From positions 1-31,077 of the forward strand of contig JAUWBP010000003.1 in the NCBI GenBank assembly GCA_030601665.1: 31,077 bases of DNA, written 5' to 3'. The notes under the pieces are model-generated. The model made no database searches, was not told where the DNA came from, and saw only the letters and a program-made list of their open reading frames with translations. The DNA comes from Hadesarchaea archaeon (GTDB lineage Archaea > Hadarchaeota > Hadarchaeia > Hadarchaeales > Hadarchaeaceae). This document shows, in pieces, positions 8,261 through 14,679 of the stretch. The translations under genes were made by a program, and so were the position numbers. Each line of letters opens with the position of its first letter. Positions within the stretch are counted from its first letter, which is position 1.

Positions 8261-8293
8261 AAGCCAGAATGAGCCTGATTGTGATTCTGGCTT
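8261..8293 (-). other. Perfect 10-bp hairpin in dnaG leader
   Basis: AAGCCAGAAT (8261-8270) and ATTCTGGCTT (8284-8293) are exact inverted repeats around a 13-base loop. On the dnaG strand the hairpin is followed by TTTTCGAGGG. It sits between the palindromic promoter at 8351-8368 and the strong SD at 8186-8196. It could be an attenuator, an mRNA-stability stem or an operator. Structure is seen, role is inferred. Confidence 0.5.
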
Positions 8294-8350
8294 GATTTGA
8301 TGATCAACTTCTAATTTTTGCGCCCTTGCCTAAAAAGGCTGCGGTTTTAA

Positions 8351-8368
8351 TTGTTATATTTATAACAA
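8351..8368. promoter_or_regulatory. Palindromic TATA-like promoter upstream of dnaG
   Basis: TTGTTATA-TT-TATAACAA is an exact inverted repeat with a two-base centre. It contains TATA-like sequence on both strands in an otherwise moderately GC-rich gap. It lies about 170 bp upstream of the dnaG ATG, giving an expected leader of roughly 150 nt that includes the hairpin at 8261-8293. The rest of the 8252-8471 gap shows no gene. Confidence 0.45.
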
Positions 8369-8471
8369 GTCACGTGCCAGTACATCTCAAAGTAGATTCT
8401 AACACTCAATCCAACCGCAAATTGGCATTCTAAGGCTGTATTTGGCAGTTGGGGGTCGTTTGAGGGTTTCT

Positions 8472-8774
8472 TTATAAAATCCACCAGACCACCCACCCGA
8501 TCGCGAACCAGTAGAGCATGTCAAGGTTAAGCAAAAAAGACGCTTTGTAGCCGACCCCTTTTGCGAGTTCACCATAAACTTTTTTCCACGTATAAGGATC
8601 CGCGAGTGCGATCAGCGGGTATAAGCAGAGCACGAGCGGGATAACGATGATAAAACCGAAGTAGCTCGCTGACGCCCCGACCACGAACGCCAGGCCACAC
8701 TCGGCACGGGCCAAAAGCGAGTAGATCGCCAGCCTTCGGTTGCCTTTCTTTATTCCGTGTTTCATTCGAGCCAT
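8472..8774 (-). CDS. Small integral membrane protein, unknown function
   Basis: 100 residues. A basic cytoplasmic N-terminus (MARMKHGIKKGNRRL) is followed by three hydrophobic segments: about 16-38, 41-60 (FIIVIPLVLCLYPLIALAD) and 80-100 (FLLNLDMLYWFAIGWVVWWIL). The protein ends inside the last helix. No family is recognised. ATG 8772-8774 or ATG 8763-8765 could be the start, and neither has a strong SD. The gene is on the minus strand, divergent from the YbjQ-like gene at 8959, with about 184 bp between them. Confidence 0.6.
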   Translation of the reverse strand: MARMKHGIKKGNRRLAIYSLLARAECGLAFVVGASASYFGFIIVIPLVLCLYPLIALADPYTWKKVYGELAKGVGYKASFLLNLDMLYWFAIGWVVWWIL

Positions 8775-8912
8775 AAACTTCTGGCCTGCTCGGTTCCTTC
8801 ATCAGAAAGAGCGCGGCTGTCAAGGAGTTCGAACGATCAGAGTTGATCATAAAGGGTTGGGCCCTCGCATTCGTGATCCATTTAGCCTACAATCTGCTCG
8901 TGATGCTCGAAA

Positions 8913-8924
8913 TTATTTAAATAA
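8913..8924. promoter_or_regulatory. Palindromic TATA-like box upstream of YbjQ-like gene
   Basis: TTATTTAAATAA is a perfect 12-bp palindrome. It is 35-46 bp upstream of ATG 8959, so transcription would start close to the SD GGAGGTGG at 8946-8953. It lies in an AT-rich island of an otherwise GC-richer gap. Confidence 0.5.
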
Positions 8925-8958
8925 CAAAAAATAATAAGTTTAATTGGAGGTGGACTTG

Positions 8959-9291
8959 ATGGCGGAAGTATTAGTGACGACTACTGATGAAGCTCCGGGA
9001 TACAAGATAGTTAAGACCGTGGGTTTTGTTTCAGGTGGATCCGTGATGGCGAAATGGTTTGGTTCCGATGTCATGGCGGGGTTTAAAGACGTGTTCGGAG
9101 GGAAGATCAAGAGGTACGCGGAGTTGATGGACAAAGCTAGAGATGACGCAATTAACACGTTGACCGAGCGGGCTTCCAAAATGGGGGCCAATGCAGTAGT
9201 CGGAGTGAGGCTGGCCGCTCCAGAGATTGGGGGTGGAGGAAAAGCTGAACTCTTGGCTTACGGCACAGCGGTAGTCGTGCAAAAGGAATAG
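8959..9291 (+). CDS. YbjQ/DUF74-family protein (heavy-metal-binding domain annotation)
   Basis: 110 residues. ATG 8959 is chosen over a TTG at 8944 because GGAGGTGG (8946-8953) lies between them at ideal spacing. The protein starts MAEVLVTTTDEAPGYKIVKTVGFVSG, the beta-strand and PG-Y-I hallmark of the YbjQ family. It continues with ARDDAINTLTERASKMGANAVVGVRL and ends in a strand giving AYGTAVVVQ. Family members form pentameric rings and are often named heavy-metal-binding proteins, but the function is not established. Soluble. Confidence 0.88.
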   Translation: MAEVLVTTTDEAPGYKIVKTVGFVSGGSVMAKWFGSDVMAGFKDVFGGKIKRYAELMDKARDDAINTLTERASKMGANAVVGVRLAAPEIGGGGKAELLAYGTAVVVQKE

Positions 9292-9330
9292 TTTAACACA
9301 TACTGCCTCCCCAAAACCGATTTAACCGCA

Positions 9331-9475
9331 GCGCCAAAAATCACTTGCGGCAATCCGCGAGGTCTGGCGCAAAGTTCCAGCCTCAAATTGGAATTTGGGC
9401 GTGGTCCTCGTGGGCCGCACGTGGCCGGAGCTAGTTGGTGATAACCTCACCTCCTTTGCCTCCCCGGCCGCGCGC
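9331..9475. other. Intergenic region with strong RNA-like structure, possible ncRNA
   Basis: The 298-bp gap between the YbjQ-like gene and tyrS has no convincing ORF but several nested inverted repeats. GCGCCA (9331-9336) pairs with TGGCGC (9365-9370) around an inner GCGG-caat-CCGC hairpin (9347-9358). TTCCA (9375-9379) pairs with TGGAA (9389-9393). A stem of about 12 positions with one mismatch joins 9417-9428 with 9464-9475 and encloses GGTG/CACC. A TTTTT run follows at 9535-9539. No tRNA, SRP RNA or RNase P signature is visible. Strand and identity are unknown. Confidence 0.35.
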
Positions 9476-9589
9476 AAAGGTTTCAAAAATCCGAGTTCTT
9501 GGAACGGGGTTGAGCTCCTGAAGGCCTAGAATGCCGTTTTTGCAGTTAGGTTGGGGGGCTGAAATCTACTTTGTGATGTACTGCGTGCT

Positions 9590-10588
9590 TTAAAGAACCC
9601 CAGAGGGACGCGCGAGCTTTGCCTCCGGGTGCTCCTCGAAATATCGTCTGACGGGCTCAAGCAGCTGAACCAGCGCCACCCCAACCGCCGCCTTCAAATC
9701 AGTTGGGTGTAGTTTGCCCGCTGCATACAACTTCCGGAGCTCGGCCGCGCCTTCTATTTCAAGCGGGCCCCCATGCTTCACTTCTCTTGAAACCCTAAGC
9801 CTGCCGAGTGCCGGCAAGACGACATGCTCGGCATACTCGATAATCGGATTATCTTTGATGATCTTTGGCGGGCAGAATGCCTTTTTCAATTTTTCCTCGA
9901 TTGTTGCCGGCCCGTCGTCGATTGCGATGAAGTTGCCCTTCGATGACGACATCTTAGCGGTGCCGTCAAGCCCGTGAAGCAGGGGCATGTGCACGCAGAC
10001 TGGTTTTCGATAACCCAGCGCCGGTAATTTCTCGCGTGCGACCATGTGCACCTTTCGCTGGTCGATGCCCCCGACCGCTATATCCACACCGAGGTGGGCC
10101 ATGTCGACCGCCTGCATGAGCGGGTAGAGCACCTGCGCGACATCCGGATCCTTTAGGTGGCGGGCTATCTCGGCCATGCTGCGGCGGGCGCGGAGCAGCG
10201 TGGTGTCGACGGCCATGCTGAGCACATCGAGCGAGAACTCCGGCTTGAGTTGGAAGTCTGAACCGAGCAGAAACTCCGTGCGTTTGGGGTCGAGCCCGAG
10301 GGCGATGAAGCAGTGCCGGTTGTACTCTGCTACGCGTCGGATCTCCTCGAGGGTTCCCTTGTCGTTGAGGTAGGCGTGGAGGTCCGCGAGCAGGACGATG
10401 ACCCGCGCCCCAGCGGCTTGGAGGTCCGCCAGCTTTTGGACCGTCAACGCGTGACCGAAGTGAATCTTGCCCGAAGGCTCATAACCGCAGTAAGCGGTGG
10501 GCCTTTCCTTCTTCAAAAGCTCGCGTAGCTCAACCTCCGTGATGATTTCGGTGGTGCCGCGCGCGACGAGGTCGAACTTCTCCTCCAT
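9590..10588 (-). CDS. tyrS: Tyrosyl-tRNA synthetase
   Basis: 332 residues, class I synthetase of the archaeal/eukaryal TyrRS type. It has YCGYEPSG (33-40), the HIGH motif as HFGH (43-46) and KMSSS (212-216). The tyrosine-binding segment QAVDMAHLGVDIAVGGIDQRKVHM (159-182) carries the Q, D and Q residues of this subgroup. It charges tRNA-Tyr with tyrosine in the cytoplasm. Length matches compact archaeal TyrRS without the bacterial S4 tail. Start ATG 10586-10588. It is divergent from the unknown gene at 10868, and the structured gap lies downstream of it. Confidence 0.95.
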   Translation of the reverse strand: MEEKFDLVARGTTEIITEVELRELLKKERPTAYCGYEPSGKIHFGHALTVQKLADLQAAGARVIVLLADLHAYLNDKGTLEEIRRVAEYNRHCFIALGLDPKRTEFLLGSDFQLKPEFSLDVLSMAVDTTLLRARRSMAEIARHLKDPDVAQVLYPLMQAVDMAHLGVDIAVGGIDQRKVHMVAREKLPALGYRKPVCVHMPLLHGLDGTAKMSSSKGNFIAIDDGPATIEEKLKKAFCPPKIIKDNPIIEYAEHVVLPALGRLRVSREVKHGGPLEIEGAAELRKLYAAGKLHPTDLKAAVGVALVQLLEPVRRYFEEHPEAKLARPSGVL

Positions 10589-10800
10589 CCTGCCACCACT
10601 CGAAGAAGCGCGTCAAACGGCTAAAAGCTTTCGTGAATAATTACCGCCCGCCAAACCATATGCCCTTGATTTCCTGTGGAGGTTAATCCTGGCCGATAGG
10701 TACTAGTGTCTGGATATGGGGCGCAGACTTGCCCTACTTGGGAGAAGATTGATTTTGACTGAAAAGCGAAAACTTGAAAACATTATCGCTTATAGTATGT

Positions 10801-10813
10801 TACAATAGTATCA
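10801..10813 (+). repeat. 13-bp direct repeat flanking the 190-residue gene, left copy
   Basis: TACAATAGTATCA, identical to 11433-11445 at the end of the next gene. Left copy is 67 bp upstream of the GTG start, before a TATA-like TATTAAATAAA at 10829-10839. Two 13-mers could match by chance in a window this size, but flanking one gene exactly is suggestive. The rest of the 10589-10867 gap shows no gene. Confidence 0.3.
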
Positions 10814-10867
10814 TAAAAGGACAAAAAGTATTAAATAAAGTTCCAAAGGAAATGAAGGGGTGTCAGT

Positions 10868-11440
10868 GTGGAAGAGCGAGAAAAAGCGACTCTTGCCAGG
10901 ATCTTCAGCTTTGATGTCAAGTTCACCGGCACCCGCAAGACGCTTTTCTACCGCAGGTTCTTTGGGTATTCAAGCTCCACGAAGCGAGAGCTGAAGGATG
11001 GTTCCACGAAGACCTACACCCACGTTGCACAGGGCCTGCTCGGGAGGATCCCCCACGTCAAGCTTGGGAAGAGCGTCATAGCCGTCCCGAAGGCGGCAGC
11101 CGGCCACCTCGATGCATTCTTCTCGGACCCCCGATGGCAGCCGCTCGAGCTCCACAGCTTCGACGCCATCCTGCCCGCCGAGGTCAGGGGCCGCGCGATG
11201 GATGAAACGCTCGCTTCCCTCGTGATCGGGCGTGAGCGGGTGGGGCTTGCCGCCGAAATTGAGGAACTCTCGGTCGCGCTCAGGCAAGGGGAGCTCGCCC
11301 CCGAGCTCGCTGAACGGGCGCGGCACGTTCTGCGCGCGGTAGATGAACTTATTGCCATCGACTGGACCGATGAACGGGAGTTCTCGCACAAGCTCGGGCC
11401 TCACTTAGCTCAGTTGAGAGCAAAGGTACTGCTACAATAG
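10868..11440 (+). CDS. Unknown protein, first gene of primase-like pair
   Basis: 190 residues from GTG 10868, with GAAGGGGTG about six bases upstream and a TATA-like TATTAAATAAA at 10829-10839. I do not recognise the family. The N-terminal half is basic and compact (TGTRKTLFYRRFFGYSSSTKR, then GLLGRIPHVKLGKSVIAV), resembling a small nucleic-acid-binding or winged-helix-like domain. The C-terminal half (about 105-190) is predicted helical, rich in Ala, Glu, Leu and Arg. No membrane segment or catalytic motif is seen. It is followed after 76 bp by the PriS-like gene on the same strand, and its last codons overlap a 13-bp repeat. A role with the PriS-like protein is inferred from position only. 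Confidence 0.65.
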   Translation: MEEREKATLARIFSFDVKFTGTRKTLFYRRFFGYSSSTKRELKDGSTKTYTHVAQGLLGRIPHVKLGKSVIAVPKAAAGHLDAFFSDPRWQPLELHSFDAILPAEVRGRAMDETLASLVIGRERVGLAAEIEELSVALRQGELAPELAERARHVLRAVDELIAIDWTDEREFSHKLGPHLAQLRAKVLLQ

Positions 11441-11445
11441 TATCA
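11433..11445 (+). repeat. 13-bp direct repeat, right copy
   Basis: TACAATAGTATCA spans the stop codon of the 190-residue gene, and its last base is the first base of the 18-bp element copy 2. Identical to 10801-10813. Confidence 0.3.
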
Positions 11446-11462
11446 ATACTTTCGGTGACCTC
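11445..11462 (+). promoter_or_regulatory. Shared 18-bp element, copy 2, upstream of PriS-like gene
   Basis: AATACTTTCGGTGACCTC, identical to copies at 4475 and 22486. TTAAAAAAT lies at 11479-11487, 34 bp downstream of the element's first base, and the ATG is 72 bp from it. Similarity to copy 3 continues through the TATA-like box (CCCC-pyrimidine-AAA, TG, CTT, AAAAAATC). CCTCCCT (11459-11465) is the exact complement of the SD-containing AGGGAGG (11507-11513). It may be an operator upstream of a promoter or, if transcribed, part of an SD-masking leader. Confidence 0.65.
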
Positions 11463-11516
11463 CCTCCCCTAAAGTGGCTTAAAAAATCCCCCCAATCGCT
11501 AGTTTGAGGGAGGAAG

Positions 11517-12332
11517 ATGGACTACTACAGGCGCCTGGACGTGAGACGAACGATATTGGATTTCGCGCTTGCTAGTGGTGGCAGTGGCGATCGGGAATGC
11601 GCTTTCTACAACGCCCGCACTAAAGGCTTACAGCGTCACTTCAGCGAGTACCGCACCGTCTTGGACTCGGCTGCGGCGTTCGATCGGGCCTTGGCCTCGG
11701 GGGCGACGGCATTCTACTGCTCTTACTGGCGTTATCCTGGCCAGGACTTTTCCCGCCCGCTAGGGCACGACTTAGTCTGGACCGTGCGAGCGAGGCGTGG
11801 AGGGCTGAGGTTCGCCAAGACGGTGACTGCTTTGATGATTGAGGCACTGGCCGATGGCGGTGTTTCCGAGCCGTGGGTCAAGTACTCCGGCCGCCTCGGG
11901 TTTGACTTGTTGATACCCCTCGAAGCCATCCCCGACGAAGCTTGGGCGGGGGACGGCGACACGCTGACAGACCTGCAGAGGAGACTGACGAGTTATATCG
12001 TGAGCTATTTAACCGAGCGCCGTTCGTGCATCCACATCGATGGCGCTTCTTCCCCCCTTGAGATAAAGCAAGGGACGGACACCTGCCTCCTTTCTGAGCT
12101 TCGGGTGAGACGAGGCCTATTGCTGGCGCCGATGAGCCTCAACCCGGAGTCGGGCTTGGTTTCAGTCCCCATTGCCCCAAATGAAGTGGCAGAGTTTTCC
12201 GTGCTTGATTCCAGCCCGGCTGACGCGCAAGCGTTTGAGTGGGTACAACCTTCCAAGGTGGCACGCGGGTTGGTGAAGTACGCCCACCCGTGGCAGCTTG
12301 CTCCAGTCCAGACGAAGCTCGCGATCGCCTAG
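11517..12332 (+). CDS. PriS/LigD-primase-fold protein lacking catalytic residues
   Basis: 271 residues. The order of segments follows archaeal-eukaryal primase small subunits. AFYCSYWRY (65-73) precedes DLVWTVRA (85-92), where PriS has the catalytic D-x-D as in LVFDID. YSGRLGFDLLI (123-133) stands where PriS has SGRGYHI, and MSLNPESGLVSVP (206-218) where PriS has S-x-LHSKVGL. All three catalytic positions are changed: D-x-D to T89-V-R91, His to D130, His to N209. The protein is shorter than PriS (about 340) and shows no zinc-binding cysteine cluster. I infer a catalytically dead primase paralogue, perhaps a structural or regulatory partner. SD GAGGGAGG at 11506-11513. Homology is by pattern reading and needs profile confirmation. 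Confidence 0.65.
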   Translation: MDYYRRLDVRRTILDFALASGGSGDRECAFYNARTKGLQRHFSEYRTVLDSAAAFDRALASGATAFYCSYWRYPGQDFSRPLGHDLVWTVRARRGGLRFAKTVTALMIEALADGGVSEPWVKYSGRLGFDLLIPLEAIPDEAWAGDGDTLTDLQRRLTSYIVSYLTERRSCIHIDGASSPLEIKQGTDTCLLSELRVRRGLLLAPMSLNPESGLVSVPIAPNEVAEFSVLDSSPADAQAFEWVQPSKVARGLVKYAHPWQLAPVQTKLAIA

Positions 12333-12383
12333 CCTGAGCAATGCATTAAACAGTTTGTGTCATCATAAAGTTGGGGCAAGTTA

Positions 12384-13016
12384 GTGAGCGCGGATTTAGT
12401 GGGCAAGGTAAATGAGCTGAGGCGAGGCAAGGTAGGCAAACTCATAGCTCGGAGAATTCAGGAGTTCAAGGGTCTCGGTCGTAAGGGCAGCGAGGAATGG
12501 TTCTCGGAGCTTTGCTTCTGCATCCTGACCGCGAACTCGACCGCGAGGCGGGGGATGAAGATTCAGCGCGAGCTGGGCAGCGAGGGATTTTTGACGCTCC
12601 CGCTCGAGGAGCTCAGGCACAGGCTAAAGGCTGCGGGGCATCGATTTCCGAACACCCGGGCATGTTTTATCGTCGAGGCACGAAGATTTCGAGATATAAA
12701 GGATATCCTCGGGAGATTCACGAATGCACGGCAGGCTCGCGAGTGGCTGGCTGAGAACGTGAAGGGTGTGGGTTATAAGGAATCGAGCCATTTCCTGCGC
12801 AACGTGGGATTTAGTGACGTGGCAATTTTGGACCGGCATGTGCTCAGCGTGCTGCACGAACATGGATTGATCGATGGGGTACCGCGCCCGCCGACGCGTG
12901 GTCGATATCTTGAGATAGAGAGGAAGCTAGAGGAGCTCGCGGGGAAGCTCGGGCTCACACTAGGCGAGCTGGATCTTTATCTTTGGTACTCGAAGACGGG
13001 CGAGGTTTTAAAATAA
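12384..13016 (+). CDS. ogg: 8-oxoguanine DNA glycosylase/AP lyase, Ogg2 family
   Basis: 210 residues. A helix-hairpin-helix plus GPD signature is clear: VKGVGYKESSHFLRNVG (126-142) contains the catalytic lysine K132, and AILDRHVL (147-154) contains the catalytic aspartate D150. SELCFCILTANSTA near residue 41 is the N-terminal helix typical of archaeal Ogg2. The C-terminus ends DLYLWYSKTGEVLK, where Ogg2 places a lysine close to its end. It removes 8-oxoguanine from DNA and nicks the strand. The start is GTG 12384, 51 bp after the PriS-like gene on the same strand, so a DNA-maintenance operon is likely. Confidence 0.92.
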   Translation: MSADLVGKVNELRRGKVGKLIARRIQEFKGLGRKGSEEWFSELCFCILTANSTARRGMKIQRELGSEGFLTLPLEELRHRLKAAGHRFPNTRACFIVEARRFRDIKDILGRFTNARQAREWLAENVKGVGYKESSHFLRNVGFSDVAILDRHVLSVLHEHGLIDGVPRPPTRGRYLEIERKLEELAGKLGLTLGELDLYLWYSKTGEVLK

Positions 13017-13027
13017 ATCAGCTGTAC

Positions 13028-13041
13028 GGCGAACGTTCGCC
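13028..13041. repeat. Perfect 14-bp palindrome between convergent genes
   Basis: GGCGAACGTTCGCC reads the same on both strands. It starts 12 bp after the ogg stop and is followed by CCCTCTTTTC. An RNA hairpin would need an unpaired centre, so a DNA-binding site or bidirectional terminator between ogg and the radical SAM gene are the options. The rest of 13017-13131 holds no gene. Confidence 0.45.
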
Positions 13042-13131
13042 ATCCCTCTTTTCATCCATCCTGCCGAGGCTTTGAGAGGGGTTGTTTACAAAGGGACGGA
13101 CTCGGGCTATGACTCGCGCCGAGGCGGCCAA

Positions 13132-14136
13132 CTAATAAGTAAGTAAATCAGCTGAACCCCTTCTTGAAATTAAATGACTCCCATCGCAGCTCGCACCGGT
13201 CGTCAGCTCCCGCAGCCCCTCGCGGCAGGAGGCGAAGGTCAGACCATTTTCATCACACGCTTTTTTGACCTGCCCCATGAGCCCGAGCCTGAGTTCGCGC
13301 GGCAAATACCAGCTGTTGTGATAGCGTTCGCCGCGCTCGAAGTACAGCGGCGCGAGCTTGGCGGTGGCTTCAGGGAAAACCCGCCGAACGCGATGCCAGC
13401 TATCGGGGCGGGGTTTAAACGTCGATGAAGTTACATGTTTGGCACCAGTGGCAACAGCAGCTTTAACGATTCGTTCGATCTCAGTGTCATTCAGGCCGGG
13501 AATGATTGGGTCGAGGCGCAAGCTCACGGGCACGCCAGCATCCGAGAGTTCCCTCATTGCCGTTAATCTCCGTTCGGGCGGAGGCGCTCGCGGTTCGAGT
13601 TTTCGACCTAAATCCCTTTTGAGGGTGGTTATGGTAAAGCTGACCACCGAGGGCAGCCGCGAGAGTAAGTCGACATCGCGAGTAACGAGGCCAGATTTCG
13701 TTATCGCCTGCACCCGGCAGCCCTCACTCAGGAAGAGTTCGAGGCAGGCGCGGGTCAGCTTGAGCTTCGCTTCGATCGGTGGGTAGGGGTCGGAGCTGTT
13801 AGACATGCTTATGACTTGGCGCGTCTCCATCCGCTGGAGATCGCGTTTGACTCGTACGATCAAATTTTTCTTCACGCGACATCCGAAGGCTCGCGGGATA
13901 TAGGATGTGATGTAACAGTAGACGCATCGGTACGCGCAGCCGGTGTAGGGATTGAACCCATATTTTTTCGGGCAGGTACAGAGGGGATCGCCCCAGGGGT
14001 CAAATTCGCGGATTACGTCCACACACGCACCACATTTTATCAAAAGGTGCGCCGAAATAAGAGCCGCGGGCCACTCGATGATTGTAGATGACGTAGCCCG
14101 CCCGAACCACTTTTTGGGCAGCCCGCCGGACCACAT
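13132..14136 (-). CDS. Radical SAM protein, SPL/DNA-photolyase-related family (COG1533)
   Basis: 334 residues as the longest frame. The radical SAM cluster motif is C67-x3-C71-x2-C74 in NPYTGCAYRCVYCYITSYIP. MSNSSDPYPPIEAKLKLTR and VSLRLDPIIPGLND follow as in COG1533 proteins related to spore photoproduct lyase. An extra CGAC and CTC cysteine set precedes the main motif. The true start is uncertain: residues 1-33 look unlike the family, and a GTG at 14020-14022 would begin VDVIREFDPWGDPL, the usual N-terminus. Substrate unknown; the annotation as DNA repair lyase is by family only. It is convergent with ogg. Confidence 0.85.
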   Translation of the reverse strand: MWSGGLPKKWFGRATSSTIIEWPAALISAHLLIKCGACVDVIREFDPWGDPLCTCPKKYGFNPYTGCAYRCVYCYITSYIPRAFGCRVKKNLIVRVKRDLQRMETRQVISMSNSSDPYPPIEAKLKLTRACLELFLSEGCRVQAITKSGLVTRDVDLLSRLPSVVSFTITTLKRDLGRKLEPRAPPPERRLTAMRELSDAGVPVSLRLDPIIPGLNDTEIERIVKAAVATGAKHVTSSTFKPRPDSWHRVRRVFPEATAKLAPLYFERGERYHNSWYLPRELRLGLMGQVKKACDENGLTFASCREGLRELTTGASCDGSHLISRRGSADLLTY

Positions 14137-14264
14137 CGCTCCGGTCCATCACAGACCGTGCGGATTTCCCTTGCGAGTTCTCCACGCCACAACCTTTCGA
14201 GCACTTTTGAATCAACCTCATCAGCCTGCTGGTCAGGTCCCTTTTTGAGCCGGCCTAGCTCCAT
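14000..14264 (-). other. Protein-like sequence in two frames upstream of the radical SAM gene
   Basis: From ATG 14262-14264 one frame reads MELGRLKKGPDQQADEVDSK and continues protein-like to LARE; then from about 14175 a second frame reads MDRSDVVRRAAQKVVRAGYV and ends at 14000 with CVCGRNPRI. Both stretches look more coding than their neighbours and together resemble one small gene broken by a frameshift, overlapping the radical SAM 5' end. No family is recognised. It may be no more than GC-rich ORF noise. Bases 14265-14435 hold no other gene, only the promoter of the Cys-rich ORF. Confidence 0.25.
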
Positions 14265-14435
14265 GCGGCACCCATCCAGTGGGATCCACCAGGATCGATT
14301 CTAGAGGCCCTTCCGGTTTGCTCTCTCGGCGCGTAAAAAAATTAGCTTAGCTTCCATAAATAACTTTCCCAAAATCTTCGAAAGCCTTAAATAAATGATT
14401 TTTCTTTATATCAAACGAAATCTCGGTGGGGAGAA

Positions 14436-14576
14436 ATGCCGAAGTGTTGTACTCATTGTTACATGTTTGATGAGTGCGAGAACCGGAACGAGTGCTGTCC
14501 AGAGTGCGACTACTACTCGAACAGCGGGTGCATCTACTCAGAAGTGGCACCCTATGAGGAGCTAGTAGCGGAATAA
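14436..14576 (+). CDS. 46-residue cysteine-rich protein, probable metal-binding
   Basis: ATG 14436-14438 follows GGTGGGGAG, a strong SD, and TATA-like TTAAATAAAT at 14386-14395. The protein begins MPKCCTHCYMFDECENRNEC and has eight cysteines (C4, C5, C8, C14, C20, C21, C24, C32) and one histidine in 46 residues, then an acidic tail, YEELVAE. Cys pairs CCTHC and CCPEC are spaced like zinc or iron-sulfur ligands. No family is recognised. It precedes the Hsp20-like gene by about 100 bp on the same strand, each with its own TATA-like box. Coding is supported by SD, start and Cys pattern; function unknown. Confidence 0.65.
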   Translation: MPKCCTHCYMFDECENRNECCPECDYYSNSGCIYSEVAPYEELVAE

Positions 14577-14649
14577 TTGCCGAGCGCAGTGTTAACGAAG
14601 TTATGTTTTCCAAGAACTCTTTGCAAATGTAGGCGCGCGTGGACGCCTC

Positions 14650-14662
14650 AAATTTATAAGAG
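14650..14662 (+). promoter_or_regulatory. TATA-like box of Hsp20-like gene
   Basis: AATTTATAAG at 14651-14660 is about 25 bp upstream of ATG 14680, so the transcript would start at or next to that ATG (leaderless) or leave a short leader ahead of ATG 14695. Confidence 0.5.
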
Positions 14663-14679
14663 TTAGGCAAGAGTCAATA

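Noticed and set aside
8944..8958. TTG start for the YbjQ-like gene
   Set aside because: The SD GGAGGTGG lies after it, so ATG 8959 is the better start.
9331..9370. H/ACA guide RNA (hairpin with an internal loop)
   Set aside because: No ACA box after the hairpin, no K-turn, and the upper stem has only four pairs.
10668..10730. Stretch with a loose resemblance to the 5' end of 16S rRNA (GGAGGTTAATCCTGGCCG)
   Set aside because: The match is short and broken, and no further rRNA helices follow in the gap.
13014..13154. 11-bp direct repeats TAAATCAGCTG around the ogg/radical SAM gap
   Set aside because: Short, with no target-site or element between them other than the palindrome; chance is sufficient.
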